DNA of 64,000 bases from Stutzerimonas stutzeri (GCF_002890895.1 NZ_POUL01000001.1:434001-498000); one strand, 5' to 3'; counted from the first letter of the stretch, positions 37,433 through 44,746 are shown. The notes: generated from the sequence alone by a model not told the origin. Made by a program: numbers and translations.

Positions 37433-37777
37433 ATGAGTACAAACAAACCCAATACGCCCTACGCACAGCGCGAACAGGATTATCGTGAGAAGGCCCTGAA
37501 GATGTACCCCTGGGTCTGCGGACGTTGCGCAAGGGAGTTCTCAGGCAAGCGCCTGAGCGAGCTGACGGTCCATCACAAGGACCACAACCACGACAACAAC
37601 CCGGAAGACGGCTCGAACTGGGAGTTGCTCTGCCTGTACTGCCACGACAACGAGCACTCGCGTTACACCGACAATCAGTACTACGCCGAGTCGAAACCAG
37701 GCGGTGACCTAGGTCCGAAGGAGACCTTCAAGGCCTTCGCCAACCTGGGCGATCTCCTCAAGAAAAAACCGGACTGA
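37433..37777 (+). CDS. HNH nuclease YajD-like protein
   Basis: A 114-residue HNH-fold protein like YajD. The zinc-binding cysteines are in WVCGRCAREF and LLCLYCHDNEH, and the HNH core is LTVHHKDHNHDNNP. Target and role are not known. It is 34 bp after the YebC-family gene and presumably co-transcribed. Small stand-alone HNH proteins of this type are chromosomal and not obviously linked to mobile elements, and nothing around it suggests transfer. Confidence 0.9.
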   Translation: MSTNKPNTPYAQREQDYREKALKMYPWVCGRCAREFSGKRLSELTVHHKDHNHDNNPEDGSNWELLCLYCHDNEHSRYTDNQYYAESKPGGDLGPKETFKAFANLGDLLKKKPD

Positions 37778-37802
37778 GTCCAGCCCGGTATGGCGGCGCC
37801 GG

Positions 37803-38234
37803 TTACTTCACCAGCAGGACCGGCACCGATACTTCATGCACGACCCGATTGGCGACCGAGCCCATCAGCATGCCGGTAAAGCTACCCAGACCGCGGGTGC
37901 CCATTACCACCGTGTCACAGCCGAAGCGCTGCACCGCATCATTAACCTGCTCAGCCACATTACCCAGAATTGCGTGAGTCTGGTGTGGAATCCCGGCCGT
38001 CTGCAGCGCGGTAGCGGCATCTGCAAGAGTACGGTTCGATTTGTCGATAAAGCTCTGGTTCAGCTCATCAACCGTACCCGCGGTAACGAATTCGCCGTAG
38101 AGCACCGGCTCCTGCTGTACGTTCAGCACATGTACCTGCGGCGGCTTAGGCGCATCGGCGGCAAAATCAATGATGTATTGCAATGCCCGCTTGGCATTGT
38201 CCGAACCGTCATAAGCGAGAAGAATGTTGCGCAT
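37803..38234 (-). CDS. Universal stress protein UspA family
   Basis: A 143-residue single-domain universal stress protein. The ATP-binding pattern GxxGx9GS is present in GTRGLGSFTGMLMGSVA, with MRNILLAYDGSDNAKRAL at the N-terminus. The frame is open upstream, but GGAG lies 8 bp before the ATG at 38234. Single-domain ATP-binding Usp proteins in Pseudomonas are often induced by Anr under oxygen or energy limitation, and a likely Anr site lies in its upstream region, shared with the divergent haemoglobin gene. Confidence 0.93.
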   Translation of the reverse strand: MRNILLAYDGSDNAKRALQYIIDFAADAPKPPQVHVLNVQQEPVLYGEFVTAGTVDELNQSFIDKSNRTLADAATALQTAGIPHQTHAILGNVAEQVNDAVQRFGCDTVVMGTRGLGSFTGMLMGSVANRVVHEVSVPVLLVK

Positions 38235-38308
38235 AGCGAGTCTCCAACCGGATTTGACGACAGCATAGACCATCATCCAAGCGCGCTTGAGTGCCAAAAC
38301 CGCATCCG

Positions 38309-38322
38309 TTGCTCTGGATCAA
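38309..38322. promoter_or_regulatory. Anr/FNR-type box between uspA-like and truncated globin genes
   Basis: TTGCT-CTGG-ATCAA matches the Anr/FNR consensus TTGAT-N4-ATCAA at nine of ten positions. It lies in the 122-bp divergent intergenic region, 75 bp from the usp start and 35 bp from the globin start. Confidence 0.5.
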
Positions 38323-38356
38323 TCTCCCCGGCCCGCTGCCATTTCGAGGGCTTAAC

Positions 38357-38806
38357 ATGAGTACTACAACTGACGTTCCGTTTGGTACGGGCGATGCTTC
38401 ATTCCAGGCAGCCGGTGGCGAGTCTGGCCTGGCTCGCCTGGTCGAAGACTTCTACCTGATCATGGACGAACTCGAAGACGCTCGCTGCGTCCGCCACCTG
38501 TACCCACGCGATCTGGCCGAGTCACGCAAGAGGCTGGCTGCGTTTCTTTGCGGCTGGCTGGGCGGCCCACGTCGCTACGCGGAACACTACGGCAGCATCA
38601 GCATTCCGCAGTTCCACACTCGCTGGACAGTGGGCGAAGCCGAGCGCGATGCCTGGCTTAAATGCATGGAGCTGGCGATTGCCAGGCAGGGATATACCGA
38701 TGCGTTTGCTGACTACTTGTTGATTCAGCTGCGAGTCCCTGCAGAACGGATTCTTCAGGCCGGCCGGCGGGCATGCCCCGGACAGTTAACCACAACTGTG
38801 ATCTAG
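38357..38806 (+). CDS. Group II truncated haemoglobin
   Basis: A 149-residue truncated globin of group II (trHbO/YjbI type). Family marks are DFYLIMDE with the distal B10 Tyr (Y33), LYPRDLAESRKRLAAFLCGW, GGPRRYAEHYGSISIPQFH with the proximal His (H87) and the group-defining Trp (W100) in ERDAWLKCM. Such proteins bind O2 or NO and function in NO detoxification, redox chemistry or oxygen supply. The start is at MSTTTDVPFG, 6 bp after GAGGG; the upstream open frame is ignored. It is divergent from uspA with a shared Anr-like box, suggesting low-oxygen induction. Confidence 0.9.
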   Translation: MSTTTDVPFGTGDASFQAAGGESGLARLVEDFYLIMDELEDARCVRHLYPRDLAESRKRLAAFLCGWLGGPRRYAEHYGSISIPQFHTRWTVGEAERDAWLKCMELAIARQGYTDAFADYLLIQLRVPAERILQAGRRACPGQLTTTVI

Positions 38807-39152
38807 CTCGGTTTGCTACGAGGCCGAGTTTCTGCACCTCGCCGCGTCTATCCGGCGTGGCCGGTACTGGCTAGGTAACGCTGAGCGACGCACCCAACGT
38901 GAGCAGAGAGGCTCCTCTGCCTTGGTGAACGAGCAAGGAGATCGGTGATGCGGAAGGATTTCTAGGGAAAGCGGCATCGAGATTGTCTAATTCCCGGCGT
39001 CATCATTGGAATAGCTAGATTAAACGGTCGGCAAAGTACCTGTTACCGCGTTCAAGCGGACCGGCAAGACTCTCATTCGTCCAGCAATCGGATCTTTTAT
39101 CCATGAAGCAAGCCTGCGCGGATTAATCTTCTTTAGCTCGACATAAAGAGCA
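38807..39152. other. Intergenic region, nothing recognised
   Basis: This 346-bp stretch lies between the convergent globin and outer-membrane protein genes. It has a short imperfect hairpin (GCAGAG/CTCTGC near 38907-38924) without a T-run. I see no open frame with a ribosome site, no tRNA-like fold and no repeat. Confidence 0.5.
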
Positions 39153-39178
39153 AGTGCGATGCGGTTAAACATCGCACT
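39144..39178 (-). terminator. Terminator of the outer-membrane protein gene
   Basis: AGTGCGATG (39153-39161) pairs perfectly with CATCGCACT (39170-39178) over an 8-nt loop. On the minus strand it is followed by TTGCTCTTTATG. It begins 9 bp after the stop codon at 39187. Confidence 0.7.
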
Positions 39179-39186
39179 CGTAGGCC

Positions 39187-39702
39187 TCAGTAGTTGTAGC
39201 CGATACCGACGCTGTAAAAGAACGCACCGTCATCGTAACGATCCCGCGCATCGCTTCCACTTTTGAAGAGGAATTGGTATTCGGCCATAGCAGTGATGAA
39301 CGTCTTGTCCTGTACCCAGTATTTGATACCGACTTCCGGACCGCCCATGAAGGTCTCATCAACCTCCTCGCCGTAAATCCCGCCCACACTCACCCCGATG
39401 AAGGGGCGGGTGTTGCCGCTACCGAAGTGATAGTCGTAGAACACACGGGTGGAACCGTCGAACTGCACGCTTTCCCCTTCTGAATCCCGAGCATTCACGG
39501 TTTGCCGTACGCCCCACATGGAGGACTCGTCCAAGTATGTACCCCAACTACCCTGTAGGGAGAACACTGTATCGTCGAAGTCCTTATCGCTGCTGCCCGC
39601 ACCACCCAAGGTTACTTCGCGATCACCTGCCACTGGAGCGGCAACTGCAATAGCGGGAAGCATGGCGGCGACCAGGAGGGTAGTTTTGAAAAGTCTGTTC
39701 AT
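39187..39702 (-). CDS. Small outer-membrane beta-barrel protein
   Basis: A 171-residue exported protein with a clear signal peptide (MNRLFKTTLLVAAMLPAIAVAA). The mature part has alternating hydrophobic strands, for example TVFSLQGSWGTYLD, TRVFYDYHFGSG and FIGVSVGGIYGE, and ends in an aromatic residue (VGIGYNY), the usual recognition mark for barrel insertion. The size suits an eight-stranded OmpA/OmpX-like barrel. Function is unknown. The ribosome site AGAGG sits in the loop of a 6-bp stem immediately before the start. It has its own terminator, so it is monocistronic. Confidence 0.85.
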   Translation of the reverse strand: MNRLFKTTLLVAAMLPAIAVAAPVAGDREVTLGGAGSSDKDFDDTVFSLQGSWGTYLDESSMWGVRQTVNARDSEGESVQFDGSTRVFYDYHFGSGNTRPFIGVSVGGIYGEEVDETFMGGPEVGIKYWVQDKTFITAMAEYQFLFKSGSDARDRYDDGAFFYSVGIGYNY

Positions 39703-39703
39703 G

Positions 39704-39720
39704 ACAACACCTCTTGTTGT
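39704..39720 (-). promoter_or_regulatory. Hairpin presenting the ribosome-binding site
   Basis: On the minus strand ACAACA-AGAGG-TGTTGT forms a 6-bp stem whose 5-nt loop is exactly the Shine-Dalgarno sequence. It abuts the ATG of the barrel-protein gene, ending one base before it. Confidence 0.5.
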
Positions 39721-40255
39721 TGCTAACTATGGCGGAATACGCAACTTATTTGATGCGCACTGTTAATGACAGGAACGCGCCGAGACTGTTCATTTTATTT
39801 TAGGTATACATCGTAAATCGTTGGATTTAATGATTTTTTTACTTAACGAACCAGCTAGATAAACACTATTTTTTAGTACTAAACAAACGAAACGGCAAAC
39901 TAGCGAAACGGCGATACGACGTTACGGCCGCCATAGCAAAGAGCTCCAATCACATGTTTATTCTTGCCCCCAACAGCACAGCTTTGGTGAAGCGCTTTGC
40001 CAGTTGCGCTAAATAGCAGCGGGACAAGTCAGATAGGTCTGGATCGGACGACTTCACTTGGCATTGGTCGGCCGTGCCTGCCCTGCTTCCTTCGCACAGG
40101 CAGGCAGAGAACAACAAGCTGTCCACTTGATCGCCGCTTTAGAGCCGCGACCCGTCTGTTGGCCTAGAACCCTGCACCCAAAACGATGCTATTGGTGCCC
40201 AACTCCGCTGGCCCGTTGACGAGACAAACATCGGTTAATATCCGCCAGCACAGAT
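39721..40255. other. AT-rich intergenic region
   Basis: About 535 bp between the divergent barrel-protein and acetyltransferase genes. The part from 39780 to 39900 is clearly more AT-rich than its surroundings (runs of T and TTTTTTAGTACT-like sequence). It probably contains promoters for both flanking genes, but I could not pick a reliable -35/-10 pair. No open frame with a ribosome site is seen. Confidence 0.5.
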
Positions 40256-40267
40256 GGAGAATTGTTA

Positions 40268-40690
40268 ATGGAAGCCGTTCAGCTGCGTCAGCTGCCCGGT
40301 GAATGCCGAGCTTTACTCAACAAGTTTTACCGAGCCCATCGCAGCCATATGCGAGCGCCGGCTGGCGCCTGCTATTGGGTCGCCGAACACTCGGACATTC
40401 TTGCCGGCCTATGCCTTTCAGACATAGTCCACGGGCAATGGCTTACCGGCTTGCTGGTCACTCCGAACCAACGCAGCCAGGGGCTGGGAAGGCGTCTGGT
40501 TGCGCAGGCACTGGTTGGCTGCGATGGGCCTGTGTGGCTGTTTTGCGAACCGAGGACGGTACCTTTCTATGAACCACTGGGCTTCGCTGAGGCCATTGTA
40601 TTGCCAGAGGCGCTCGCCTCCCGCTTGCAGCGGTACAACCGACACAAAAACCTCGTGGCGTTATGTCACAAAAACGAGAGCACCCGATGA
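40268..40690 (+). CDS. GNAT family N-acetyltransferase
   Basis: A 140-residue acetyltransferase with the acetyl-CoA loop TPNQRSQGLGRRLVAQAL and the terminal PFYEPLGFAEA strand. GGAG lies 8 bp before the ATG at 40268; an upstream TTG is less well placed. Its stop overlaps the start of the Nudix gene (ATGA), so the two are translationally coupled. Substrate unknown. Confidence 0.88.
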   Translation: MEAVQLRQLPGECRALLNKFYRAHRSHMRAPAGACYWVAEHSDILAGLCLSDIVHGQWLTGLLVTPNQRSQGLGRRLVAQALVGCDGPVWLFCEPRTVPFYEPLGFAEAIVLPEALASRLQRYNRHKNLVALCHKNESTR

Positions 40691-41100
40691 CTTTCACCAC
40701 TCTCAGAATCGCCACGGCCTGCCTGCTTGATGAAGCGGGACGCGTCCTGACTGTCCGCAAGCGCGGCACCCAAGCGTTCATGTTGCCTGGCGGAAAAATC
40801 GAAGCAGGCGAAACGCCTCAGCAAGCAGTTGAGAGGGAGTTGCTCGAAGAACTGGGCCTGCGGATAGACCCGTCGTTGCTAGACTCACTTGGCCATTTCC
40901 AGTCAAGGGCAGCCAACGAGCCGGATCATTGGGTGGAAGCTAACGTCTACTTCACCCGTCTGGAAAGCGCGGTAAAGGCACAGGCGGAAATAGACGCGCT
41001 GAAATGGCTGGATCTAAATGCAGAGCGCCAGGAACACCTAGCGCCCTTACTGCGAGAGCAGGTACTTCCCGCCTTGCGCCAAAGGCTGCTTGCAGACTAA
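40687..41100 (+). CDS. NUDIX hydrolase
   Basis: A 137-residue Nudix pyrophosphohydrolase. The complete Nudix box GX5EX7REUXEEXGU is at about residues 36-58 (GKIEAGETPQQAVERELL, then EELGL). MutT-like housekeeping of oxidised nucleotides or hydrolysis of another nucleoside diphosphate derivative is possible; the substrate cannot be read from sequence. The start is the ATG overlapping the acetyltransferase stop. Confidence 0.92.
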   Translation: MTFTTLRIATACLLDEAGRVLTVRKRGTQAFMLPGGKIEAGETPQQAVERELLEELGLRIDPSLLDSLGHFQSRAANEPDHWVEANVYFTRLESAVKAQAEIDALKWLDLNAERQEHLAPLLREQVLPALRQRLLAD

Positions 41101-41120
41101 CGGAGGGCGCCGGCCAGCCA

Positions 41121-41267
41121 TTACGGAGATATGGGGTCACTCGCAGGGAAAGTCTCTTCGAGGGCCTCATCCAGCTGATCGTCATCAGCCTCATCGGGAT
41201 TACGTTTAACCGGATCTTCTTCATCCCGCCCAGGCTGGGCCGGTTGATTACGTTCGTTGCCGTTCAT
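41121..41267 (-). CDS. Small acidic protein, 48 residues
   Basis: A short gene encoding MNGNERNQPAQPGRDEEDP and ending DEALEETFPASDPISP. GAGGAG is 7 bp before the ATG. The C-terminal D-EALEE-FPASDP-S pattern recurs in small acidic proteins I have seen annotated as hypothetical in many proteobacteria, which supports it being real. It is strongly acidic and probably disordered at the N-terminus. It is convergent with the Nudix gene and lies downstream of rsmZ, whose terminator separates it from that RNA. Function unknown. Confidence 0.72.
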   Translation of the reverse strand: MNGNERNQPAQPGRDEEDPVKRNPDEADDDQLDEALEETFPASDPISP

Positions 41268-41351
41268 GATTTGCTCCTCTGAATAGGTTATGGCTGTTAG
41301 GCCGTCTACCCATGCAGTGGTTCGCGCACCGCCCCAACAAAATGCCAGGCA

Positions 41352-41489
41352 AAAAAAAGGGGCGGGGGTTAACCCCCGCCCGCCTCCTTCCCTACTTCCT
41401 TTTTTTTCCTACTCATCGTCCTGATGAAACCGCTTCCAGCGGTTGATCCTGCTCGACATCCATGCCGGCTGTGCTTGTCCCTGAACACA
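41352..41489 (-). ncRNA. rsmZ: RsmZ small regulatory RNA (RsmA/CsrA sponge)
   Basis: About 138 nt on the minus strand, adjacent to rpoS as in other Pseudomonas. It contains nine GGA motifs, the RsmA/CsrA binding signal. Two lie exactly in hairpin loops: TCATC-AGGAC-GATGA (41413-41427) and AACCGC-TGGAA-GCGGTT (41428-41444). A third, CAGGGACA, lies in the loop of a weaker 5' stem. The RNA ends in a perfect 20-bp palindrome (41361-41380) followed by eight T, a strong terminator. The 5' end is placed from a TAATAT -10 box. RsmZ titrates RsmA/RsmE proteins under GacS/GacA control, relieving translational repression of secondary metabolism, exopolysaccharide and stress genes. End positions are estimates. 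Confidence 0.88.
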
Positions 41490-41495
41490 GTTGCA

Positions 41496-41523
41496 ATATT
41501 AGAGCTTTGCGCGACAACGGCAA
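41496..41523 (-). promoter_or_regulatory. Promoter of rsmZ
   Basis: Minus-strand TTGCCG (41518-41523), a 16-bp spacer and TAATAT (41496-41501), with the predicted start about 7 bp further on. Confidence 0.55.
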
Positions 41524-41637
41524 CTGTGGAAAATGCATGGTGGCAACGATGCCATCATTCAACAAAATTAAATTCCCCAATAAAAACATAGTGTTATCAA
41601 TAATTTTTTCTCCCTATAGCGATCCACTCGACCGACC

Positions 41638-41655
41638 TTGCAGGCTTGGCTTACA
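41638..41655 (-). promoter_or_regulatory. Possible GacA upstream activating sequence of rsmZ
   Basis: On the minus strand TGTAAG-N6-CTGCAA resembles the GacA box TGTAAG-N6-CTTACA: a perfect left half and a weak right half (three of six). It is centred about 158 bp upstream of the predicted rsmZ start, close to the distance known for rsmY/rsmZ genes. Confidence 0.45.
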
Positions 41656-41782
41656 AAGCTTGTGAGCAAATACCTACACAACGGATCGCCTACCGGGAAA
41701 TCATAGCAACGGAGTTAATGCTGCCCTCTTTACATAACAGCCGGACAAGGTACCGCGACAGACTATGACGGGAAGAGCGACG

Positions 41783-41809
41783 TGCTCCTTACCTAGCAGG
41801 TAAGGAGCA
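41783..41809 (-). terminator. Strong hairpin after rpoS
   Basis: TGCTCCTTACCT (41783-41794) and AGGTAAGGAGCA (41798-41809) form a perfect 12-bp stem with a 3-nt loop, 14 bp after the rpoS stop. There is no T-run, so it may be a 3' stabilising structure or an imperfect terminator. Confidence 0.55.
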
Positions 41810-41823
41810 GAGAGCAAAAGGGG

Positions 41824-42822
41824 CTAGCGGAATAGCGACTCACTGGAGAGGCCGTTGCGCTCCAGAATTTCACGCAGGCGCTTGAGTGCTTCGACCTGGA
41901 TCTGCCGAACCCGCTCACGCGTTAAGCCAATTTCCTGGCCAACCTCCTCCAGCGTGCAGCTTTCATGGCCCCGCAGACCAAAGCGTCGAATAACCACTTC
42001 CCGCTGTTTCTCGGTCAAGTCGGAAAGCCATTGATCAATGCTCTCGGATAGATCGTCGTCAAGCAAAAGCTCGCACGGATCGCTCGGCCGGTCATCCGTC
42101 AGAGTATCCAGCAGCGTCTTGTCAGTATCAGGGCCTAGCGAGACATCAACAGAGGTAACCCGCTCGTTCAGCCCCAGCATACGCTTGACCTCAGCAACCG
42201 GCTTTTCGAGCAGGTTGGCGATCTCTTCCGGGCTGGGCTCGTGATCGAGTTTCTGAGTGAGCTCGCGTGCGGCACGCAGGTACACGTTCAGCTCCTTGAC
42301 CACATGAATCGGCAAACGAATGGTCCGAGTCTGATTCATGATCGCCCGCTCGATCGTCTGCCTTATCCACCAGGTGGCGTAGGTCGAGAAGCGGAAACCA
42401 CGCTCTGGATCGAACTTCTCGACCGCGCGAATCAGGCCGAGATTGCCTTCCTCCACCAGATCCAGCAAGGACAGACCGCGATTGACGTAGCGCCGCGCGA
42501 TCTTCACGACCAGCCGCAGATTACTCTCGATCATGCGCTTGCGCCCCGCCGGATCGCCCTTCTGTGCAAGACGCGCGAAGTGCACTTCCTGTTCGGGCGT
42601 CAGCAGTGGGGAAAAACCGATTTCGTTGAGGTAAAGCTGGGTGGCGTCGAGCGCGCGAGTGTAATCGATGAATTTGTGTTGCTTGACCGTTGCGGTCTTG
42701 GACTTGGTGCCACCTGAACCGACTCGGGAGATCTCGGCATCCGGATCTACATTCAGAGACGGTTCCATGAGTAGAACAGCATCGTCTACGTCAAACTCCG
42801 GCACTTCTTTTTTGAGAGCCAT
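41824..42822 (-). CDS. rpoS: RNA polymerase sigma factor RpoS
   Basis: The stationary-phase and general-stress sigma factor, 332 residues. Region 1.2 ([20 protein letters not shown]), region 2 ([20 protein letters not shown] and [20 protein letters not shown]), region 3 and region 4 ([21 protein letters not shown]) are all intact. The gene follows nlpD with a 98-bp gap; in Pseudomonas and E. coli the main rpoS promoter lies inside nlpD, which is likely here too. rsmZ lies immediately downstream, so two global regulators of late growth are neighbours. There is no sign of the truncations or frameshifts often found in rpoS. Confidence 0.97.
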   Translation of the reverse strand: MALKKEVPEFDVDDAVLLMEPSLNVDPDAEISRVGSGGTKSKTATVKQHKFIDYTRALDATQLYLNEIGFSPLLTPEQEVHFARLAQKGDPAGRKRMIESNLRLVVKIARRYVNRGLSLLDLVEEGNLGLIRAVEKFDPERGFRFSTYATWWIRQTIERAIMNQTRTIRLPIHVVKELNVYLRAARELTQKLDHEPSPEEIANLLEKPVAEVKRMLGLNERVTSVDVSLGPDTDKTLLDTLTDDRPSDPCELLLDDDLSESIDQWLSDLTEKQREVVIRRFGLRGHESCTLEEVGQEIGLTRERVRQIQVEALKRLREILERNGLSSESLFR

Positions 42823-42920
42823 TATTGTTTTCCTGTTCTGAGTTCGACAACAGGCTTGGGCGGCACGCGTTCCTTGGCATCGCTCAAGCCCCTCCTAGGG
42901 CCGGAACAGGTTGAATCAAA

Positions 42921-43763
42921 TCATCGCTTTGGCAGGTATTGCAGCGGATCTACAGGTTTGCCTTGGCGGCGAATCTCAAAGTGCAGTTTCACCCGGTCGG
43001 TTCCAGTCGATCCCATCTCGGCAATGGTCTGCCCAGCTTTGACTTGTTGCCCCTCCTGAACCAGCAGCCTGCGGTTGTGGCCGTAGGCACTTACATAGGT
43101 ATCGCTGTGCTTGATGATCACAAGTTCGCCGTAACCCCGTAAACCACTGCCGGCGTACACAACAGCCCCATCAGAAGCAGCTAAAACAGGCTGTCCTAAT
43201 TCCCCGGCGATATCAATGCCTTTATTCAAACTTCCGTTTGAGGAAAATCGACCGATCACAACCCCCCCTGCAGGCCAGGCCCAACCGCTTGCAGACCGGG
43301 TCACTGCCTTGATGGGAGTACTCGGCGCGGCAGGTCTGGCCGCCGGTGCGCTCGGACGCGTCAAAGGTGGCGGCGTTGGCACCGGGTTGGTGACAATGGT
43401 TGGCGTGCGGGAGACAGAAGGCGGGGTTTTGATTTCCGGACGAGCGGCAACAGCACGGGGCACCTGGCCACTGAAGCGAATCGTCTGACCCGGATAGATG
43501 ACATGCGGCGGACGGATATTGTTCACCTGTGCCAGGTCGCGCCAATCCCAGCCAAAGCGGAACGCAATCGACCAAAGCGAGTCGCCGCGCTGAACCGTGT
43601 AATGGCCGCTGGTGACACGGTCCCGGTTATTGCGATCAACAACGCTCACGCCGCCTGAAGGCGAGCTGGCGCACCCGGCCAATAACGAACCCGCCACCAA
43701 GGCGACAAGCGCGCAACGGAATGAGGAACTGCGTATCCACCGCGTGCTGGCTGTGAGCTTCAA
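42921..43763 (-). CDS. nlpD: Lipoprotein NlpD (LysM/LytM amidase activator)
   Basis: An outer-membrane lipoprotein of 280 residues that activates cell-wall amidases during cell separation. The lipobox is SLLAGCASS (Cys at about residue 31). A LysM domain (GHYTVQRGDSLWSIAFRFGW to YPGQTIRF) is followed by a Pro/Ala-rich linker and a C-terminal LytM (M23) domain. The LytM zinc ligands are lost: NKGIDIAG instead of HxGxD, and VKLHFEIR lacks the first His of HxH. That is normal for the NlpD/EnvC activators, which are not peptidases. No ATG is suitable; a TTG at 43763 has GGGAG 6 bp upstream. It sits between the DUF368 gene and rpoS. Confidence 0.92.
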   Translation of the reverse strand: MKLTASTRWIRSSSFRCALVALVAGSLLAGCASSPSGGVSVVDRNNRDRVTSGHYTVQRGDSLWSIAFRFGWDWRDLAQVNNIRPPHVIYPGQTIRFSGQVPRAVAARPEIKTPPSVSRTPTIVTNPVPTPPPLTRPSAPAARPAAPSTPIKAVTRSASGWAWPAGGVVIGRFSSNGSLNKGIDIAGELGQPVLAASDGAVVYAGSGLRGYGELVIIKHSDTYVSAYGHNRRLLVQEGQQVKAGQTIAEMGSTGTDRVKLHFEIRRQGKPVDPLQYLPKR

Positions 43764-43793
43764 TACCCGCTCCCTAAGATCGACAAAGTCGGT

Positions 43794-44729
43794 TCAGACG
43801 CTTTGCGCGACTGGCTGGTGACGTCCGGCAAACCACTCCAACCCAAGCACCAGGGCGATACCGGCTGCCGCGAGCAAGATCGCCAGCAAAAGCTGCGGAT
43901 CCTGCCCGGTCAGGTCGCCATAGGCGCCCGGCAGGAGGTTCTGCTCCAGCAGCGCCACTTGTTCACCGTGCGAGTTGGTGCGCCAGGTGAGCGTTTCTTT
44001 CCATGGCCAAACCTTGTTCAGCGAACCAAGCATCAGTCCGGTAAGAAACGCCAGAGTGAGGTCGCGCCAGCGGCGCAGGACCCAGCTCAGGACACGTGCA
44101 AAGCTCAACAAGCCGACCAGGCAACCAGCGGCAAAGGTCAACATGACACCCAGATCCAAGGCTTTGACTGCGCCTAGAACCACGGGGTAAAGGCCGAGCA
44201 GCACCAGAATGAAGCTGCCGGATATACCCGGCAGGATCATGGCGCAGATGGCGATGGCGCCAGCAAAAAACAGGCTGACGCTGCTGGTACTCCACTGCAT
44301 GGGCGCGGCAACAGTAATCCAGTAGGCAAAACCGACGCCAAGACACAAACTGACCAACCGCGACAGGTTGCGACGCTGGATTTCCTTGCTGACCAAATGC
44401 ACGGAAACCAGGATCAGACCAAAGAAGAAAGACCACACCGGAATTGGATGCTGCTCGAGCAGATAGGTAATCAATTTCGCCAGACTGAGCACACTGGTCA
44501 GAATGCCGGCGAACAGCACCAGTAGAAAGCTAGCGTTGGCGATGCGCCATGCTTCGGCGATGCGCCCCTTCAACAAAGCCGGGATGGCGTTTGGCACCGC
44601 ACCGATGGAGCGCAGCAATTCATCGTAGATTCCGGTTATGAATGCCACGGTTCCGCCCGAGACGCCGGGTACCACATCAGCCGCACCCATCGCCATGCCT
44701 TTGGCGTACAACAGCAACGCGTTTTTCAT
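43794..44729 (-). CDS. DUF368 membrane protein, candidate undecaprenyl-phosphate translocase (PopT family)
   Basis: A 311-residue polytopic membrane protein with about eight to nine helices. DUF368 signatures are GAADVVPGVSGGTVAFITG near the start and the second, related PGISGSFILVLLGLY in the middle, the internal repeat of the family. DUF368 proteins (PopT in Staphylococcus aureus) were recently shown to recycle undecaprenyl phosphate across the membrane for cell-wall synthesis, alongside DedA proteins. The start is placed at MKNALLLYAKGMAMG; a TTG 21 bp upstream is possible. It lies 17 bp after pcm and 30 bp before nlpD, within the surE-pcm-nlpD-rpoS operon. Confidence 0.88.
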   Translation of the reverse strand: MKNALLLYAKGMAMGAADVVPGVSGGTVAFITGIYDELLRSIGAVPNAIPALLKGRIAEAWRIANASFLLVLFAGILTSVLSLAKLITYLLEQHPIPVWSFFFGLILVSVHLVSKEIQRRNLSRLVSLCLGVGFAYWITVAAPMQWSTSSVSLFFAGAIAICAMILPGISGSFILVLLGLYPVVLGAVKALDLGVMLTFAAGCLVGLLSFARVLSWVLRRWRDLTLAFLTGLMLGSLNKVWPWKETLTWRTNSHGEQVALLEQNLLPGAYGDLTGQDPQLLLAILLAAAGIALVLGLEWFAGRHQPVAQSV

Positions 44730-44746
44730 GCTTCCATCCGCTGTGA

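Noticed and set aside
37433..37777. HNH gene considered as part of a mobile element or defence system
   Set aside because: It is the chromosomal YajD type, tightly linked to a YebC-family gene, with no integrase, repeats or partner defence genes nearby.
40216..40240. TTGACG ... TAATAT considered as a promoter of the second acetyltransferase gene
   Set aside because: Spacing is only 14 bp, too short for a sigma-70 promoter.
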